This document shows positions 18,471 through 26,921 of a stretch of DNA of 64,000 nt, in pieces. Origin of the DNA: Methanoculleus sp. 7T (GTDB lineage: Archaea > Halobacteriota > Methanomicrobia > Methanomicrobiales > Methanoculleaceae); contig NZ_JALPRP010000002.1 in NCBI RefSeq assembly GCF_023195915.1, forward strand, positions 465,813 through 529,812, written 5' to 3'. The position numbers and the translations under genes were made by a program. The notes below the pieces were generated by a model. It was not told the origin of the DNA, made no database searches, and worked only from the letters and a program-made list of their open reading frames with translations. The number at the start of each line of letters is the position of its first letter. The first letter of the stretch is position 1.

Positions 18471-21215
18471 ATGCTCGAGGAAGAATATACGCTCGATTAT
18501 TTCCGTTCCGAAGGGTTTGAGCGGAAGGTCTGCAAGAGCTGCGGGGCGGCCTTCTGGACCCGGGACCCCGATCAGGAGTTCTGCGGCGACGCCCCATGTG
18601 TGACGTATAACTTCATCGGCAATCCGGTTTTTAAACCCCACACCGTTGATGAGATGAGGGAGGCATTCCTCTCGTTCTTCGAGCGGCACGGCCATACACG
18701 CCTCGAGCGCTACCCCGTAGCCGCCCGGTGGAGAGACGACATCTACCTCACTATCGCATCCATCGCCGACTTCCAGCCGTTCGTCACGAGCGGGGTCGTC
18801 CCTCCGCCCGCCAATCCGCTGACCATCTCCCAGCCTTGCATCCGCTTAAACGACCTCGACTCCGTCGGCAGGTCGGGCCGCCACCTGACGCTCTTTGAGA
18901 TGATGGCGCACCACGCCTTCAACACGCCCGAGGAGCAGATCTACTGGAAGGACGAGACGGTGGCCCTCTGCGACGAATTCATCGCGTCGATCGGGGGCGA
19001 TCTATCCCGGGTCAGTTACAAGGAGCACCCCTGGTACGGCGGCGGGAACGCCGGAGCCTCCGTCGAGGTGCTCATCGGGGGTCTTGAGGTCGCGACGCTG
19101 GTCTTCATGAACCTCGGACGGCAGAAGACCGACCAACCGCCCGTCGACGTGAACGGGGAGCCCTATTACCCGATGCGGCTGAATATCGTCGATACCGGCT
19201 ACGGCCTTGAGAGGTTCGTCTGGGCTTCGAAGGGTTCGCCGACGATCTACGATGCGGTCTTCCCGGAGATGGTGAGCCGCCTGACGCGCTCCGCCCACCT
19301 CGAGCACCTCCTCGACAACCCGGAGTTCACGAAGATCATGGGGCTCAGCGCCCGGTTCGCCGGCGTCATGGACATCTCAGGGACGAACCTCTACAACCTC
19401 CGGAAGAAGGTTGCCGAGGCGATCGACGTGCCCGTGGAGAAACTGGAGCGGATCGTCATCCCGATCGAGAAGGTCTACTCGATCGCCGACCACACCCGCT
19501 GCCTCGCCTACATGCTCGGCGACTGCATCGTCCCCTCGAACGTCCGCGAGGGATACCTTGCAAGACTCGTGCTTCGCAGGACGCTCCGGATGATGAACGA
19601 CCTCTCGATGGACGAGGACCTGGCCGACCTGATCGAGGCACAGATGCAGGTTGTGGGAACCGAAAACTTCGAGCAGGACGCCGATGCCGTCAGGGAGATC
19701 GTGGAGAACGAGGCGGCCAAATACGCAAGCACCCTCGAGCGCGGGACCAGGATCGTCCAGAAGATCGCCCGGAACTACAAAGCGAAGAGCGTGCCGGTTC
19801 CCCTCTCCGAGGTCATCACCCTCTACGACTCGCACGGCATTCCGCCCGAGATGGTGAAAGACGTCGCTGCCGCCGAAGGGGCGGTTGTGGAGATCCCCGA
19901 CAACTTCTACTCGCTGATCGCCGACACCCACTCGGAATCGCAGAAGGAGGCGGAAGGGGAGGACCCGCTTGCCGCCTACCGCGAGCGGGTTCTTGCTCTC
20001 CCGCCGACGAAGAAACTCTATTACGACCTCCCGACCGAGGTCGAGTTCGAGGCGATGGTGCTGGACCACTTCGACGGATTCGCGGTGCTGGACCAGACGC
20101 TCTTCTACCCCGAAGGAGGCGGCCAGCCGTCCGATACCGGCACCCTGGTGACTTCCGAGAGCATGGTGCGGGTGGAGGAGGCCATCAAACTCGGGGAGGT
20201 GATCCTCCACCGGGTCACGGGAGGCGCCCTGAAGCGCGGCGACCGGGTGAAAGGCATGGTGGACGAGGAACGCCGGTGGTCGCTGATGCGCCACCACACG
20301 GCGACCCACGTTCTCCTGCACGCCGCGACGAAGGTGCTCGGCGCCCATGTGCATCAGGCGGGCGCCCAGAAGGGGAGCGAGACATCCCGGCTGGATATCC
20401 GGCACTACAAGCATATCACGCCCGAGGAGCTCAAGAGGATCGAGGTCGAGGCGAACCGGATGGTCATGGCCGATATACCGGTCTACATCAATATCGAGGA
20501 GCGGACGAAGGCCGAGCAGAAGTACGGGTTCGGCCTCTACCAGGGCGGCGTCCCGCCGGGCCGGGATATCAGGACGGTGCAGGTGGCGAGCGACGTGCAG
20601 GCATGCGCAGGAACGCATGTCCGGACAACCGGCGAGATCGGGCTGATCCGGGTCATCGGCGTCGAGCACATCCAGGACGGCGTCGAACGGCTGGTCTTTG
20701 CGGCCGGGATCGCTGCCGTGCACTCCATGCAGCACCTCGAAGAACTCCTCCAAGCGTCCGCCGACGTGGTGAGCGTCCAGCCCGAGAACCTGCCGGCAAC
20801 GGTAGCGCGTTTCTTCTCGGAATGGAAGGAGCAGAAGAAGGAGATCGAGCGTCTCCAGAAGAAAGTGGTTGACCTCCAGATGCAGAACCTCGGGGGCGAA
20901 GTGGTAGACGGCATCAGGGTCGTCGTCAAGCAGGTTGACGCGGCCCCGAAGGAACTCGTCGCACTCGCCACCACGGTCGCCGATGAGGGCGGCGTGGCGC
21001 TCTTTGCATCGGTGAACGGGAACGTGAAGGTGGTGGCGACGTCGGGCACCCCGGCGGTGAACGCCGCCGATATCGTGAGGGAAGTCTGCAGCGTCCTCGG
21101 CGGAAAGGGCGGCGGTAAGCCGACCCTTGCGCAGGGCGCCGGGCCGGACACCTCCAGGCTCGAGCAGGCGCTCGAACTTGGGCGCAACCAGATCCTTGAA
21201 GCACTCCATGGTTGA
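18471..21215 (+). CDS. alaS: Alanyl-tRNA synthetase (archaeal type)
   Basis: A 914-residue class II synthetase that charges tRNA-Ala. The N terminus has an archaeal-type zinc-binding extension (CKSCGAAFWTRDPD, then FCGDAPC). The catalytic domain follows, then the editing domain with MRHHTATHVLLHA and CAGTHVRTTGEIG, the zinc ligands that clear mischarged Ser/Gly. The C-terminal oligomerisation domain carries glycine-rich GGKGGGKPTLAQGAG. A TATA-like AAATAACTATATT sits near 18420. It overlaps the downstream membrane winged-helix gene by 8 bases. Confidence 0.97.
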   Translation: MLEEEYTLDYFRSEGFERKVCKSCGAAFWTRDPDQEFCGDAPCVTYNFIGNPVFKPHTVDEMREAFLSFFERHGHTRLERYPVAARWRDDIYLTIASIADFQPFVTSGVVPPPANPLTISQPCIRLNDLDSVGRSGRHLTLFEMMAHHAFNTPEEQIYWKDETVALCDEFIASIGGDLSRVSYKEHPWYGGGNAGASVEVLIGGLEVATLVFMNLGRQKTDQPPVDVNGEPYYPMRLNIVDTGYGLERFVWASKGSPTIYDAVFPEMVSRLTRSAHLEHLLDNPEFTKIMGLSARFAGVMDISGTNLYNLRKKVAEAIDVPVEKLERIVIPIEKVYSIADHTRCLAYMLGDCIVPSNVREGYLARLVLRRTLRMMNDLSMDEDLADLIEAQMQVVGTENFEQDADAVREIVENEAAKYASTLERGTRIVQKIARNYKAKSVPVPLSEVITLYDSHGIPPEMVKDVAAAEGAVVEIPDNFYSLIADTHSESQKEAEGEDPLAAYRERVLALPPTKKLYYDLPTEVEFEAMVLDHFDGFAVLDQTLFYPEGGGQPSDTGTLVTSESMVRVEEAIKLGEVILHRVTGGALKRGDRVKGMVDEERRWSLMRHHTATHVLLHAATKVLGAHVHQAGAQKGSETSRLDIRHYKHITPEELKRIEVEANRMVMADIPVYINIEERTKAEQKYGFGLYQGGVPPGRDIRTVQVASDVQACAGTHVRTTGEIGLIRVIGVEHIQDGVERLVFAAGIAAVHSMQHLEELLQASADVVSVQPENLPATVARFFSEWKEQKKEIERLQKKVVDLQMQNLGGEVVDGIRVVVKQVDAAPKELVALATTVADEGGVALFASVNGNVKVVATSGTPAVNAADIVREVCSVLGGKGGGKPTLAQGAGPDTSRLEQALELGRNQILEALHG

Positions 21216-21831
21216 CGAGGTTGTAGTTATTCAGCCGGGTGATGAGCGAGCACAGAAGATCGCCCGGGCAATGGCGAGCCAGACGGCGAACGCGGTCATT
21301 CAGGCCTTCGGCAGCGGGCCGCTGACGTCTTCGGAGGTTGCCCGGCGGATGGGTATCCCCATCACCACCGCCTCCTATCACATCGACAACCTCCTCGACG
21401 CCGGGCTCCTCGAGGTCATGGAGACCCGTTGGAGCGAGAAAGGGCGCGAGGTGAAGGTCTACGGCCTTGCGAACCAGGTGCTCATCATCGCGTCGCCGGA
21501 AAGCGACCTCCGGTCGGTTCTGCAGAAGTACGCGACGCTCTTTGGCATCGTCGTCCTCGCAAGCCTCGGGCTCTGGGCGCTCCTCCCGGCGGTGCTACCC
21601 GCCCTCGGGGGTGTGCCGCCCGAGCCGAGGCTCGCCGGGGGCGTGGAAGAGGTCTCTGCGTTCAGGGCACCCCCCATGGACAATGCCGCCGGTACGCCGC
21701 CGGTCCATGACCTTGTTATGGGTTTCTTCTTCGGGGCATGCGCGGTGCTGCTCGCGCTGTTGGCATACGAAGTCTACTACTGGTGGCGCACATCGCCGCG
21801 ATACCGGGTGGAAAAAGAGCAGGATGAGTGA
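21208..21831 (+). CDS. Membrane-bound winged-helix (ArsR-like) regulator
   Basis: A 207-residue protein. Residues ~15-90 form a winged helix (SSEVARRMGIPITTASYHIDNLLDAGLLEV). Two membrane segments follow (YATLFGIVVLASLGLWALLP and FFFGACAVLLALLAYEVYYW) with an outer loop between them. This is a one-component regulator anchored in the membrane, a type common in methanogens. The ATG at 21208 overlaps the end of alaS. What it senses is unknown. Confidence 0.8.
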   Translation: MVDEVVVIQPGDERAQKIARAMASQTANAVIQAFGSGPLTSSEVARRMGIPITTASYHIDNLLDAGLLEVMETRWSEKGREVKVYGLANQVLIIASPESDLRSVLQKYATLFGIVVLASLGLWALLPAVLPALGGVPPEPRLAGGVEEVSAFRAPPMDNAAGTPPVHDLVMGFFFGACAVLLALLAYEVYYWWRTSPRYRVEKEQDE

Positions 21832-21862
21832 GAGGAGTTGAAGTAGGGGGCGTCTGGAGTCT

Positions 21863-21991
21863 TTACCGTCGCCCCCTGGCAACTCCGGCTTCCGACGGTT
21901 TTCCGCTCCCTGCTTCAACTTTCGCCCCGCACTTTGGGCACCGCGTCTTCTTCGGGTTGATCTCTGCACCGCAACTGTAGCATTTCGGCAT
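21863..21991 (-). CDS. 42-residue zinc-ribbon microprotein
   Basis: A small minus-strand gene that starts with ATG 21991 and GGTGAT 6 bases upstream. The product begins MPKCYSCGAEINPKK and continues with RCPKCGAKV, two CxxC pairs forming a zinc ribbon, with a basic tail. Such short zinc ribbons are common in archaea and usually bind protein or nucleic acid. It converges on the membrane regulator gene. Confidence 0.7.
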   Translation of the reverse strand: MPKCYSCGAEINPKKTRCPKCGAKVEAGSGKPSEAGVARGRR

Positions 21992-22351
21992 GGTACATCA
22001 CCACAATAGGCCTGATCGGAGTGTGATACCTTAAGGCTATCCAATGGTGATCTGTTCTGGGATGCCGGCAGCGGCCGGAAGGGCCCCGGGCAGGTCGAAA
22101 TGGATAAAACGGAGTTCTTTTCCGGCGAACACCGACCCAAAAGCGGCAGACCGTTTTCCCGCCCACCGGTGCGGATTTCCCTTCCCGCTATCTCATAGGT
22201 CGTACTCTCTTCGAGGCCCCAAACAGAGAATAGCGAACATCCCTCGCAGCTCAAGGCCGAGGGCTTGCTGCTGCGCCCCGAGAACTCCGGAATTGTAAAA
22301 ATGTATCCATATCTGGCATATATAGATACCATTGTGTACTAAAACGATCAT
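21992..22351. other. Intergenic region upstream of the R-M cassette
   Basis: No gene is seen. The last ~50 bases are AT-rich and hold the promoter of the small winged-helix gene. GTATC (22303-22307) and GATAC (22325-22329) form an inverted pair around CATATATA, a possible autoregulatory site. Confidence 0.45.
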
Positions 22352-22621
22352 ATGGACGATGAACTCATCCGCGCGCTCTCTTTCACAAAAGCATCGCGGT
22401 ATCGCCGAAAAGTGTTGGAGTCCTTGGACTCCGCGATACTTACGCCGTCGGAGATCGCAAAAAACATAGATACCCGGCTAAACCACGTATCTATGTACCT
22501 AAAAGAACTCAAAGATGAGGGATTGGTCGTCTGCTTGAATGAAGAAGCGAAGAAAGGAAGGCTTTACCGGCTCACGGCATTGGGCGAACAAGTCTACGGA
22601 ATCGTGAAGAGGGACATATAA
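22352..22621 (+). CDS. Winged-helix protein, possible controller of the R-M cassette
   Basis: An 89-residue winged helix (ILTPSEIAKNIDTRLNHVSMYLKELKDEGLVV, then LYRLTALGEQVY). It ends with TATAATG, sharing one base with the ATG of the DNA methylase, so the two are translated from one mRNA. Position and size suggest a regulator of the restriction-modification genes, though it is not a classical XRE-type C protein. Some archaeal methylase genes carry a similar small partner. Confidence 0.7.
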   Translation: MDDELIRALSFTKASRYRRKVLESLDSAILTPSEIAKNIDTRLNHVSMYLKELKDEGLVVCLNEEAKKGRLYRLTALGEQVYGIVKRDI

Positions 22622-23895
22622 TGGAGAAGAAGAAAATTCTAGACACATCTTGGGATTTCAGGGAGGACGACACAAAGATCAGCAATCATGGTTTTCACTC
22701 CTACCCCGCGATGATGATTCCGCAGGTGGCGCGACGGCTCATCGAGACCTACGGCTCCGAGGCGGAGGTCCTCTGCGACCCGTTCATGGGGACCGGAACT
22801 TCCATCTTGGAGGCGAAACTGCACCCCAACTTCAGGGTTGCCTACGGCATCGATATCAACCCGCTGGCGAGGCTGGTCGCAAAAGTCAAGACCACCCCGA
22901 TACCCTACGGCATACTCTCGCAGTTCGCCAACCTCGTCATGGACCGCTGCGACGAAGAGATCGCGAACATGAAGAAGGCGGATATCGATCTCCCGGATTT
23001 CAACAATATCGAATACTGGTTTAAGCCCCAAGTTATCCGGGATCTCGCAATAATTCAGAGAACCATCGAGTCCGTCGACTGTCCCGACCCACGGATCCGC
23101 GAAGATATCAAGGATTTTCTGCTCGTCTCGTTCTCCGAGACGGTCCGCCTGGCTTCAAACACCCGGAACGGAGAGTTCAAACTCTACCGGATGGCCCCCG
23201 AAGCCCTCAAGAAACACCATCCCAAAACAAGCAGCATATTCCGAGAGAAGACAGCGGCCAACCTCGAGCGGATGCAAGCATTCGAGCGGGAAGCAGGAGC
23301 CTGCAGCATCCATATCCTCAACGAGGATACCCGTGAGAGAACGTCGATCCCCGATAGGTCCGTCGATATCATCGTGACTTCGCCGCCGTACGGGGATAGT
23401 TTCACAACGGTGGCGTACGGGCAATTCTCACGGCTCTCTCTTGAGTGGCTGGGGTTCGACAGCAAAGAGGTTCGGAAGATCGACAAAATCAGCCTCGGAG
23501 GCATCCCCGCCCCGGACTTGAGCACCTCGTTGGAATCCCCCCTGTTATCCTCGACCATCCGAAAGATCGGCAGCATAGACCCCAAACGGGCAAAGGAGGT
23601 CTTGAGTTTCTATCTCGACTTCAACCTCTGTGTGGAGGAGATAGACCGGTTTATGAAGCCCGGCGGCTACTTATGTTTCGTTGTCGGAAACCGGACGGTG
23701 AAGAAGCAGCAGATCCCGACCGACGACATCATCGTGGAACTCTTCCAAGCGCAGGCCGACTATCTGCACGAGAAGACCATCGTCCGGAATATACCGAATA
23801 AACGAATGCCGAAGGCAAACAGCCCGACAAACGTCAAAGGGGAACTCTCATCCACCATGAATCACGAATACATCGTGATCCTGCAGAAGCAGTGA
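22621..23895 (+). CDS. Type II DNA methyltransferase (SPPY motif)
   Basis: A 424-residue site-specific DNA methylase. N-terminal FHSYPAMMIPQVARRLI and CDPFMGTGTSILEA form the SAM-binding part. TSPPYGDSFTTVAYGQ near residue 258 is the catalytic motif IV; TSPPY is typical of N4-cytosine methylases, and N6-adenine is less likely. Motif I precedes IV. It faces the restriction endonuclease gene downstream in convergent orientation, so its job is probably to protect the host from that nuclease. The specificity cannot be read from the sequence. Confidence 0.88.
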   Translation: MEKKKILDTSWDFREDDTKISNHGFHSYPAMMIPQVARRLIETYGSEAEVLCDPFMGTGTSILEAKLHPNFRVAYGIDINPLARLVAKVKTTPIPYGILSQFANLVMDRCDEEIANMKKADIDLPDFNNIEYWFKPQVIRDLAIIQRTIESVDCPDPRIREDIKDFLLVSFSETVRLASNTRNGEFKLYRMAPEALKKHHPKTSSIFREKTAANLERMQAFEREAGACSIHILNEDTRERTSIPDRSVDIIVTSPPYGDSFTTVAYGQFSRLSLEWLGFDSKEVRKIDKISLGGIPAPDLSTSLESPLLSSTIRKIGSIDPKRAKEVLSFYLDFNLCVEEIDRFMKPGGYLCFVVGNRTVKKQQIPTDDIIVELFQAQADYLHEKTIVRNIPNKRMPKANSPTNVKGELSSTMNHEYIVILQKQ

Positions 23896-23902
23896 TATTC
23901 TC

Positions 23903-23908
23903 TTTTTT
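23903..23908 (+). terminator. T-tract terminator after the DNA methylase
   Basis: A run of six T begins 8 bases past the methylase stop. In archaea such U-rich tails act as intrinsic terminators. Confidence 0.4.
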
Positions 23909-24009
23909 AGTTCCCTCAAAACCCATTCCGGCCACGACAAGGTGCGGCATCCCCCCGGATCCGCCTTTCCCGCACGATGATACCTACCGGCAGAACGGCA
24001 GGGGCCCGG

Positions 24010-24729
24010 CTAGAGCAACTGTTCACGCTCTTCAAAGCATTTATCCAACTCTTTCGGCGGTATGCGGAATGCGGTGCCGTGATCGTGAGTCCGACCATCG
24101 GGGTATTGCCCTATGCGGATATCGATCTTCACAACACCGTCGCGGAGAAGGTCAAGAAAATTCGGATAACTGAAACCCCTCAGGAACCATGCCTCGTTGA
24201 ACCTGAACTCTTCGTTCGGTCCGGTCCCCCGTGCATCAGCGATGACGTAGTAGAGTTGCCCTGATTTGTACTTTCTCAAGAAAGCATTCTTCAACCCGTC
24301 TCTTGTCCAGAAAGCTTCTATCTCATCATCGAAATTTTGAATGCAGACTCTCTTCGATCCGTTCTCACGGATAATGCCGAGCTTCAACCCGCTCTCGCCT
24401 CTGAGGGCCGTCTCAACCCCGAGAGACAGCGTGCGGTGCAGGATATTCCGACCGTCCCTCGGCGACTCATATCCGTATCTTCGCAGTAGCGTTGTATTCA
24501 CCCCCGCAGGCGAAGGTGATTTTGTAAATAGGGTGAGCATACTCGACGAACCCCTTCTTGCCGCCTTTAACTCGGTCTCCTCGGTATCGGGCCCTTGTAT
24601 GTTGTTTTCTGCTATGCCGAGGAGATCCTCGAGCGTTTTTCCGATACCGGTGTCGTTAGACCGATGGGTACGTACATAGGTCGTAGGAAGAGCGCGCAAT
24701 CGCCGAACGAACTCTTCATGCGTGAGCAT
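24010..24729 (-). CDS. MvaI/BcnI-family restriction endonuclease
   Basis: A 239-residue PD-(D/E)xK nuclease. The start TGIGKTLEDLLGIAENN matches the MvaI/BcnI family. The catalytic triad fits PD (47-48), then E53-L-K55, followed by SSSMLTLFTKSPSP. Family members recognise CCWGG or CCSGG. The gene converges on the adjacent methylase, as in many compact type II R-M systems. The base composition is lower in G+C than the neighbours, hinting at transfer. Confidence 0.86.
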   Translation of the reverse strand: MLTHEEFVRRLRALPTTYVRTHRSNDTGIGKTLEDLLGIAENNIQGPDTEETELKAARRGSSSMLTLFTKSPSPAGVNTTLLRRYGYESPRDGRNILHRTLSLGVETALRGESGLKLGIIRENGSKRVCIQNFDDEIEAFWTRDGLKNAFLRKYKSGQLYYVIADARGTGPNEEFRFNEAWFLRGFSYPNFLDLLRDGVVKIDIRIGQYPDGRTHDHGTAFRIPPKELDKCFEEREQLL

Positions 24730-24877
24730 ACGTAAGGTTCTGCGAGCTCTCCGAAGAATGAGTGATACAGCATACGTACAAGTTAACCAATCTGCGAGGT
24801 TGCCCGGAAACAGTTGAACTGCTCACCTGGCGGACGGCAGCGCGGACCGCCGTGCAGGAAAGGTATATGCCGTCTCA

Positions 24878-24895
24878 TTTCATACTAGTTTGAAA
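24878..24895. promoter_or_regulatory. Palindromic operator upstream of ArsR gene
   Basis: TTTCATACTAGTTTGAAA is an 18-base palindrome with a single mismatch. It lies 19 bases before the ATG of the ArsR-type regulator. Position and symmetry match the autoregulatory sites of ArsR/SmtB dimers. Confidence 0.6.
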
Positions 24896-24913
24896 CGGGG
24901 AGATGATGGTTCG

Positions 24914-25300
24914 ATGGTAGAAAACACGGAGTGTCTCGACGAACCGCTGCCCCTTCCGCCGGAAGTCGAGGAGTCGCTCTGCCGGTGCGGCGGGATTGCA
25001 GGGCTGACCGGGCGGCTGCCGGACGACGAGGCTCTGGCGAGGGAGAGCGCTCTCCACCGCGCACTTGCCGACCCCATCAGGCTGAAGATCCTAGCGATGC
25101 TCGCCGTCCAGCCGCTCTGCGTCTGCGTGATCAAAGCGGTGCTCGGGATGGCGGACTCAAAGTTATCCTACCATCTCTCGGTCCTGAAGAAGACCGGGCT
25201 GATCGCCGGCGAGGCGCAGGGCAACTGGATCATCTACAGCCTCACCGGCCTGGGCGACGAGTGGGCACGCTGCATCAGGGAAGGCAGCGGGACCCGATAG
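24914..25300 (+). CDS. ArsR-family metal/redox-sensing regulator
   Basis: About 128 residues. The winged helix of ArsR/SmtB type includes ALADPIRLKILAMLAVQPLC, then LSYHLSVLKKTGLI. A CxC pair (LCVCVIK) sits in the helix that binds metal in ArsR/CadC relatives, and a CRCGG motif lies near the N terminus. It could sense a thiophilic metal or oxidation. The ATG at 24914 is my choice; an upstream TTG at 24890 would lie inside the palindromic operator. No transporter gene is adjacent, so the regulated target is unknown. Confidence 0.8.
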   Translation: MVENTECLDEPLPLPPEVEESLCRCGGIAGLTGRLPDDEALARESALHRALADPIRLKILAMLAVQPLCVCVIKAVLGMADSKLSYHLSVLKKTGLIAGEAQGNWIIYSLTGLGDEWARCIREGSGTR

Positions 25301-25681
25301 AGTCCGGACCCGGCGGAAAAATCAACCGCCGCACTACTTTTTGCCGCCCCGCTCTTAAACACAACAAAACCCGATCCGGGAGAATGACAGCAGGCCTTGC
25401 CGGCACTGCCAGAAAAATAGGTCGGAATCGGCGGGAGAAAATTTCCGAGGTTTTATCCCGCGCTCTTCCGGCTTCCCTTGCGCCCCGGCACGGGCACATC
25501 GAGGTTTTTCTGGAACTCAAGATGGTTGTTCGACGGTCGTACAGACGCCCGCCGGTCCGGCCGGGCGCAACGAGTAGTCTCTGTCGTCACTCGCGCCGTA
25601 GAGGTGTGAACGATTGGGCGTTCTGCCCAACCGTCCTTCGCACCTCATGGGCACTCGAGATCCTCTCCGGGAGAGAGAACC
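25301..25681. other. Intergenic region between arsR-type gene and fdhB
   Basis: No convincing gene. A long frame reaches across but is arginine-rich with poor composition. A perfect stem TTGGGC-GTTCT-GCCCAA (25614-25630) lies downstream of fdhB and may help end its transcript, although no T-tract follows. Confidence 0.4.
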
Positions 25682-26920
25682 TTACTTGAACACGTCAAAG
25701 ATCTGGTCGCTGCCGGTCGCGAAGAGCCGCTCCCGCTCCGCCTGCTCTTCAACAAGAGCAAGCACCGGGAGCTCCATGTCCACACCCGGGGTGTGGCCGA
25801 ACATCTTCTCCATCTCGGTCTGCAGGGCGTGCATGTAGAGCGAGTTCGCGATCTCCATCGGGCAGTTCTCTTCGCACTGGCCGCAGTTGACACAGGAGTC
25901 CGATACGTGAGCGTAGCGGATCAGGTGGAACATGAACGGCACAGGGAGCACGCCCGGCGGCACCAGGTAGGGCTTCTTCGTGCTGCACTCGACGCAGTAG
26001 CAGATCGGGCAGTTGTCGATGCAGGCGTAGCACTTGGTGCACCGGGACGAGTCCTCCATCATCTTCTGGAGGCGTTCCTTCCCGTTGCCGAGTTCCTCGA
26101 AGTAGCGTGCCCGCCACTTGTCGCCGAGCTTCAGCATCGCATTCTCGACCTTGCCGCGGATCTCGATCCCCTTCGGGTTCGCGGGTTCCGTGGCAACAGC
26201 TCCGGCCTTCGCGGCCCTGCTCAGGAGGTCGGCGCCCTTCTCGGAGCAGACCTCGACGAACGTGGCCTTGCCGGCGCGCTCGCCGATGACACCCCAGTTG
26301 CCGCAGGCGAGGTCGGCCTGGCGCGGGATCTTCATCTTGCACCGGCGGCAGTTCGACCGGCGGCCGAAGCCCTCTTCCTCGAGTTCGTCCATCGAGATGC
26401 CCTTGTGCTGGCCATCCTTCGTGACGATGATGAACTGGCCCTTGTCGATCTCTTCCTTGACGACGTCGTTGGGGTCGACCCCGAACTTCTCGCGGATCAT
26501 CTTCCGGGCGGTCACCGGGCTGACCGAGCCGCCGCAGTTGACGCCGATCAAGAGGAGGTTGTCCAGGTTGACCTGGTTGCGCTTCGCAAGCTCGTAGATG
26601 CCCATCGCGTCGCAACCCTTCACCGTCACGGCAAGGCGCATATCCTCGGCGCCCCCGAGGTACTTCTTGATCAGTTTCGCAAGCAGGAGCGTCCCGCAGT
26701 GGAGCGAGCCGGCCGTCTGTGCGATCTCGGCGGGGTCGGTGATCAGCGTCGGCACGGCATCGTAGAGGTCGACACCTTTCTTGACCGCCAGCACGCCGTC
26801 GACGATATCGTTCTCCAGGGCAAACTTAAGAAGCCCGGTCACCGCGCCGCCGCACTCCGCCACCTTGGCGATGTCGGGGCTCGTCGTCCAGGCGTATACC
26901 ATATCTCCCTTCGCTACCAT
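25682..26920 (-). CDS. fdhB: Formate dehydrogenase beta subunit (F420-dependent)
   Basis: A 412-residue FdhB/FrhB-type protein that passes electrons between the molybdenum subunit and coenzyme F420. It has an FrhB-like F420/flavin region (for example DMRLAVTVKGCDAMGIYEL and GVNCGGSVSPVT). The C-terminal clusters are RCTKCYACIDNCPICYC and DSCVNCGQCEENCP, two 4Fe-4S sites. The ATG at 26920 begins one base after the fdhA stop, so both are made together. Confidence 0.94.
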   Translation of the reverse strand: MVAKGDMVYAWTTSPDIAKVAECGGAVTGLLKFALENDIVDGVLAVKKGVDLYDAVPTLITDPAEIAQTAGSLHCGTLLLAKLIKKYLGGAEDMRLAVTVKGCDAMGIYELAKRNQVNLDNLLLIGVNCGGSVSPVTARKMIREKFGVDPNDVVKEEIDKGQFIIVTKDGQHKGISMDELEEEGFGRRSNCRRCKMKIPRQADLACGNWGVIGERAGKATFVEVCSEKGADLLSRAAKAGAVATEPANPKGIEIRGKVENAMLKLGDKWRARYFEELGNGKERLQKMMEDSSRCTKCYACIDNCPICYCVECSTKKPYLVPPGVLPVPFMFHLIRYAHVSDSCVNCGQCEENCPMEIANSLYMHALQTEMEKMFGHTPGVDMELPVLALVEEQAERERLFATGSDQIFDVFK

Positions 26921-26921
26921 T

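Noticed and set aside
25384..25689. Arginine-rich open frame after the ArsR gene
   Set aside because: Composition is unlike any protein family, it has no ribosome site and its frame continues from an out-of-phase reading of the ArsR gene.
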